This document shows, piece after piece, positions 6,227-8,635 of a stretch of 8,635 bases of DNA. Position 1 is the first letter of the stretch; each line of letters starts with the position of its first letter. The DNA lies in contig CAZRIE010000150.1 in NCBI GenBank assembly GCA_964600075.1, positions 1 through 8,635 on the forward strand. The letters run 5' to 3'. The stretch comes from CAZRIE01 sp964600075 (GTDB taxonomy: Bacteria; Bacteroidota; Bacteroidia; Flavobacteriales; Flavobacteriaceae). A program made the position numbers and the translations under genes. Below the pieces are notes generated by a model. That model saw only the letters and a list, made by a program, of their open reading frames with translations, made no database searches and was not told the origin of the DNA.

Positions 6227-6239
6227 GCTGTTTTTCAGC
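6227..6239. repeat. small hairpin touching the acetyltransferase start codon
   Basis: GCTG-TTTTT-CAGC (plus strand) reads GCTGAAAAACAGC on the message and ends 1 nt before the ATG at 6225. The stem is only 4 bp but is GC-rich and occupies the place where a ribosome-binding region would lie. Confidence 0.4.
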
Positions 6240-6262
6240 TTTATGCTAACGGTCTTGTCTTT

Positions 6263-6298
6263 CAAACGTAGCTGTCGACTACAGTTTCTTTACCGCAA
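6263..6298 (-). promoter_or_regulatory. possible promoter of the acetyltransferase gene
   Basis: TACGTTTG (6270-6263, minus strand) is an exact TAnnTTTG box. A TTG at 6298-6296 precedes it by 25 nt, slightly more than the usual 17-23. Predicted transcription start is near 6257, giving a leader of about 30 nt. Confidence 0.35.
6264..6287. repeat. imperfect inverted repeat with one bulged base, overlapping the putative -7 box
   Basis: AAACGTAG (6264-6271) pairs with CTAC-a-GTTT (6279-6287), giving eight base pairs with a single extrahelical A at 6283 and a 7-nt loop that contains part of GTCGAC. It overlaps the promoter box above, so it could be an operator, or the relic of a recombination site. 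Confidence 0.35.
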
Positions 6299-6306
6299 TA
6301 AAAATT

Positions 6307-6412
6307 AATCAATAGGATGTTTGACAAACGCTTTCGATTAAAAAAGACTTTTGTTAGAGAAGAATAGAATTTTTTGAACAGACCGAGAAAAATTACCTTC
6401 TAAATCAATAGG
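6307..6412. repeat. 10-bp direct repeat AATCAATAGG flanking 86 nt
   Basis: AATCAATAGG occurs at 6307-6316 and again at 6403-6412. The second copy spans the last codons and stop of the dehydrogenase gene. The 86 nt between them contain two tiny inverted repeats (GTTTG-A-CAAAC and AAAAG-A-CTTTT) and no gene. It may mark a small duplication or insertion at the gene's 3' end. Confidence 0.4.
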
Positions 6413-7673
6413 TGATTTTAAAAATTGATCCGCCAAAGTCATCACCAACATACAACGCTCCATCCGGTCCCTGTGCCAATCCGCAAGGGCGATGTTGTAA
6501 TTCTCCTTTTGGATCTGCTAAATCAATTCCGGCAAAGTTATCGAGAAAAATTTCCCAGTCCCCATTGGGCTTCCCATTTTTAAAGGGAACAAAAGCAACA
6601 AAGTAGCCCTTTTTAAGAGTTGACGAATGATTGTGAAATGCAATGAATGCACCATCTTTATATCGTGCAGGGAACATGTCGCCCGTATAGAACAGTAAGT
6701 CATTTGGACCAAAGTGCGCCGGGAAAGCCATAATAGGTGCAATAGCATCTTCTCCACCTGATTTCTCACCATCTCCACCATATTCGGGAGAGAGAATTCT
6801 CATCTTTTTAAATGGATCGTAATACGTATAGGGCCAACCCGCATTATCATTCTCCTTTAATTCATATAGCGTTTCCGCAGGCAATTCGGCATCTTGTTTT
6901 TGGGTATAGAGATCTGGGTGAAAATTATGCAGTCCGCCTCGGCCGTGATCGGTCGCAAACAAAGAGTTTGTTTTGAAGTTCCACGTTAGTCCCACCGAAT
7001 TTTTTAGCCCTGTAGCATACCGCGATCCGTCAACGAAGGATTGATTCGGTTTATCGGCCTTAAATTTCCAAATGCCTGCAGCTGAATCCAATATTTTGCA
7101 AGGCATCATCCCTGTATTTGTATCTTCATCTCTACAGGCGTCGTTCCAAGAACCTATGGTCACATATAAATTGGCATCATCGTCAATTACAAACGGTTTG
7201 GCATTATCACGGCCCATATCAATAAGCCCGTCCACTATTTTTTCCGGGGTGTTCGTATCAATTATTTCATAGTCATCATTCAATTTATAGCGATACACTC
7301 CCGAATTTGAAGACGCATAGAGGTAATTGCCCTTCGCTAGTATTCCTGTGCCGGGAACTTCGCCAAATTGCTGTTGCTCATCTATGGTACCGTCTTTATC
7401 GTTATCCCTGAGTAGAACAATAGCTTTGCCGTCGTCTAGAACCGATCTATTCGCATAGATATCACCGTTCCTTGCAACGGTCAAATGCCGAACGGCCCCT
7501 AAACTGTTACCAACTTCTTCAACTGAAAACCCTTCGGGGGCTTTTAAGATGGTTTCATTGATCGTTCTTTTTGAAGTGTTCTTTGTTTCGCTTTTACATT
7601 GCAAGAAAAAAGTTGCAAAAGCCATGGTTATTCCCAATAGTAATAATTTTCGGGTGGCGTGTACTATTTTCAT
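6405..7673 (-). CDS. PQQ-dependent sugar/sorbosone dehydrogenase family lipoprotein (beta-propeller)
   Basis: A 422-residue exported protein. The N-terminus (KLLLLGITMAFATFFLQC) is a signal peptide ending at a probable lipidated Cys26; Gln at -1 is tolerated in relaxed Bacteroidota lipoboxes. A six-bladed propeller of the glucose/sorbosone dehydrogenase type follows. Visible landmarks are VRHLTVARNGDIYA (61-74), an acidic calcium-type loop DNDKDGTIDE (90-99), YATGLKNSVGL (219-229), ATDHGRGG (240-247), ENDNAGWPY, and a closing HRPCGLAQGPDGALYVGDD...IFKITY. Cys180 and Cys192 could form a disulfide. Characterised relatives oxidise sugars with PQQ in the periplasm, but many Bacteroidota members are unstudied and no PQQ synthesis gene is in view, so substrate and cofactor use are unproven. 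ATG 7673 opens directly into the signal peptide. Upstream, TAACTTTA (7709-7702) is a near-match to a -7 box. Divergent from the hydrolase gene. Confidence 0.87.
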   Translation of the reverse strand: MKIVHATRKLLLLGITMAFATFFLQCKSETKNTSKRTINETILKAPEGFSVEEVGNSLGAVRHLTVARNGDIYANRSVLDDGKAIVLLRDNDKDGTIDEQQQFGEVPGTGILAKGNYLYASSNSGVYRYKLNDDYEIIDTNTPEKIVDGLIDMGRDNAKPFVIDDDANLYVTIGSWNDACRDEDTNTGMMPCKILDSAAGIWKFKADKPNQSFVDGSRYATGLKNSVGLTWNFKTNSLFATDHGRGGLHNFHPDLYTQKQDAELPAETLYELKENDNAGWPYTYYDPFKKMRILSPEYGGDGEKSGGEDAIAPIMAFPAHFGPNDLLFYTGDMFPARYKDGAFIAFHNHSSTLKKGYFVAFVPFKNGKPNGDWEIFLDNFAGIDLADPKGELQHRPCGLAQGPDGALYVGDDFGGSIFKITY

Positions 7674-7807
7674 AAAGTGGTTTTAGAAGGTTGGCAAGCG
7701 CTAAAGTTACTATTTCAATAGCACTTATGTGCGAAAACTCAAAATTGTCACATGAAGTTAAATTATCAAACCGCATCTTGGTATGAAATTTTAAATACTT
7801 TTATCAT

Positions 7808-8635
7808 ATGAAAACGACAGTACTGGTAATCAATATGCTATTAGTTGCCCTGATAGGTAACCTAGGTAATGCCCAAGAGGAATTTAAGCTTTGGGAAGAC
7901 GAAATCAAACCTTTTTATAAAGACAACAATCTTGAGGAGTTTGAAAAGGAGGAATGGGGAACTACAGTAGCTGGTAATATTACGGAACCAACGCTAACTA
8001 TCTACAAAGCTGATGGCCAGAATACGGGTAAGGCGGTCGTCATAATTCCCGGTGGGGGCTATGAATACGTGGCCATGTACCATGAAGGTTATGAATTGGC
8101 CGAAATTCTATCGAAAAATGGAATTACGGCGGCAGTTTTGAAATACAGGATACCCAATCTAGAATCTTCTAACGAACCGCATCTGGTTCCATTGAGCGAT
8201 GGGCGTAAAGCAATGAAAATCATGCATAAAAAGGCGAAAGCTTACGGCATAAACACAGACCAAATTGGAGTTATTGGTTTTTCTGCTGGAAGCCATTTGG
8301 CAACGGTTCTGGGGCTTTGGCAAAGTGAAGAAGAGAATGAGAATCCTGATTTTACAGGATTGATTTATGGCGTGACCATTTTAAACGAGGATAATATGGC
8401 CTGGTTGGAAAGCAATCTGTACCATAGAAAACTTACAGAGGAGGAAATTGCCCAAAATACGTTGCTGAATCTCGTTAACGAAGAAACACCGCAGGCATTT
8501 TTGGTCCATGCGATTGATGACGATAATTGTAGCCTTGAAGAAACCACTTTGTATGCACAAAAATTAGTGGAGCACCGGGTTTTAGCTGAAACACATATTT
8601 TTCCCAAAGGAGGGCATGGCTTTGGAGTAGGAAGA
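7808..8635 (+). CDS. Secreted alpha/beta-hydrolase, acetyl-esterase type (partial, C-terminus off window)
   Basis: The frame opens at ATG 7808 and is still open at the right edge after 276 codons; typical relatives have about 290-310 residues, so little is missing. Residues 1-22 form a signal peptide (MKTTVLVINMLLVALIGNLGNA, then QEE). The catalytic apparatus of the esterase/lipase branch is complete: oxyanion-hole PGGGY (81-85), nucleophile elbow GFSAGSH (157-163) with Ser159, an acid in HAIDDDN (Asp237 or 238) and His270 in KGGHGFG. Such exported enzymes usually remove acetyl or other acyl groups from plant or algal polysaccharides and are common in Bacteroidota carbohydrate loci. Here the only neighbour is the divergent dehydrogenase lipoprotein, so the substrate is open. 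A near-consensus box (TACTTTTA, 7796-7803) lies unusually close to the start and is unconvincing as a promoter. Confidence 0.88.
   Translation, partial: MKTTVLVINMLLVALIGNLGNAQEEFKLWEDEIKPFYKDNNLEEFEKEEWGTTVAGNITEPTLTIYKADGQNTGKAVVIIPGGGYEYVAMYHEGYELAEILSKNGITAAVLKYRIPNLESSNEPHLVPLSDGRKAMKIMHKKAKAYGINTDQIGVIGFSAGSHLATVLGLWQSEEENENPDFTGLIYGVTILNEDNMAWLESNLYHRKLTEEEIAQNTLLNLVNEETPQAFLVHAIDDDNCSLEETTLYAQKLVEHRVLAETHIFPKGGHGFGVGR

Noticed and set aside
6245..6287. Complete integron attC site upstream of the GNAT gene
   Set aside because: I could not find paired R'/R'' boxes of the RYYYAAC/GTTRRRY form at normal attC length; only suggestive fragments remain.
8365..8607. 80-residue minus-strand frame inside the hydrolase gene
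   Set aside because: It is antisense to a well-supported alpha/beta-hydrolase coding sequence with intact catalytic motifs and has no start context or known domain.
1..8635. A novel defence, mobile or biosynthetic system
   Set aside because: Every gene falls in a known family, and no toxin-antitoxin pair, nuclease-helicase set, transposase, CRISPR array or biosynthetic cluster is visible.

Overview
The window looks like chromosomal DNA from a marine-type member of the Flavobacteriaceae (Bacteroidota). The grounds are: Bacteroidota-type promoter boxes (TAnnTTTG) upstream of several genes; starts with A-rich leaders and little Shine-Dalgarno character; relaxed lipoprotein signal sequences; and a CbpA/CbpM chaperone pair and a YkuD L,D-transpeptidase of the style I associate with flavobacteria. 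A Zobellia/Maribacter-like host would fit, but that is a guess. The gene set is ordinary housekeeping and envelope content. I found no phage, CRISPR array, insertion sequence, tRNA or rRNA.

Positions 1-1995, minus strand: a three-gene MCE/Mla-type lipid ABC transporter operon, read permease (MlaE), then ATPase (MlaF), then the membrane-anchored MCE substrate-binding subunit (MlaD). MlaD is cut by the left edge. The junctions are very tight (1 nt and 4 nt), as expected for one complex made from one transcript. It should move phospholipid between the inner and outer membranes.

Positions 2123-4168, plus strand: divergent from the transporter lies a LOG-family nucleotide 5'-monophosphate phosphoribohydrolase. 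It is followed, after its own apparent promoter, by a two-gene unit: a small heavy-metal-associated (HMA) domain protein and, 1 nt after its stop codon, an exported L,D-transpeptidase with a SNGCIG instead of SHGCIR active-site signature.

Positions 4165-5368, minus strand: a DnaJ-class co-chaperone (CbpA) and its modulator (CbpM). They converge on the transpeptidase gene so closely that the two stop codons overlap. A good promoter candidate and a perfect palindrome lie upstream of cbpA.

Positions 5369-6404: an island that looks different from its surroundings. A lone GNAT acetyltransferase of clearly lower GC content sits between two intergenic stretches. These carry a 9-bp motif in opposite orientations, small hairpins and a 10-bp direct repeat. 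This is the part most likely to be acquired DNA.

Positions 6405-8635: a lipoprotein of the PQQ-dependent sugar/sorbosone dehydrogenase beta-propeller family on the minus strand. Divergent from it is a secreted alpha/beta-hydrolase (acetyl-esterase type) cut by the right edge. Both are exported enzymes consistent with carbohydrate use, but nothing here ties them to a defined pathway.
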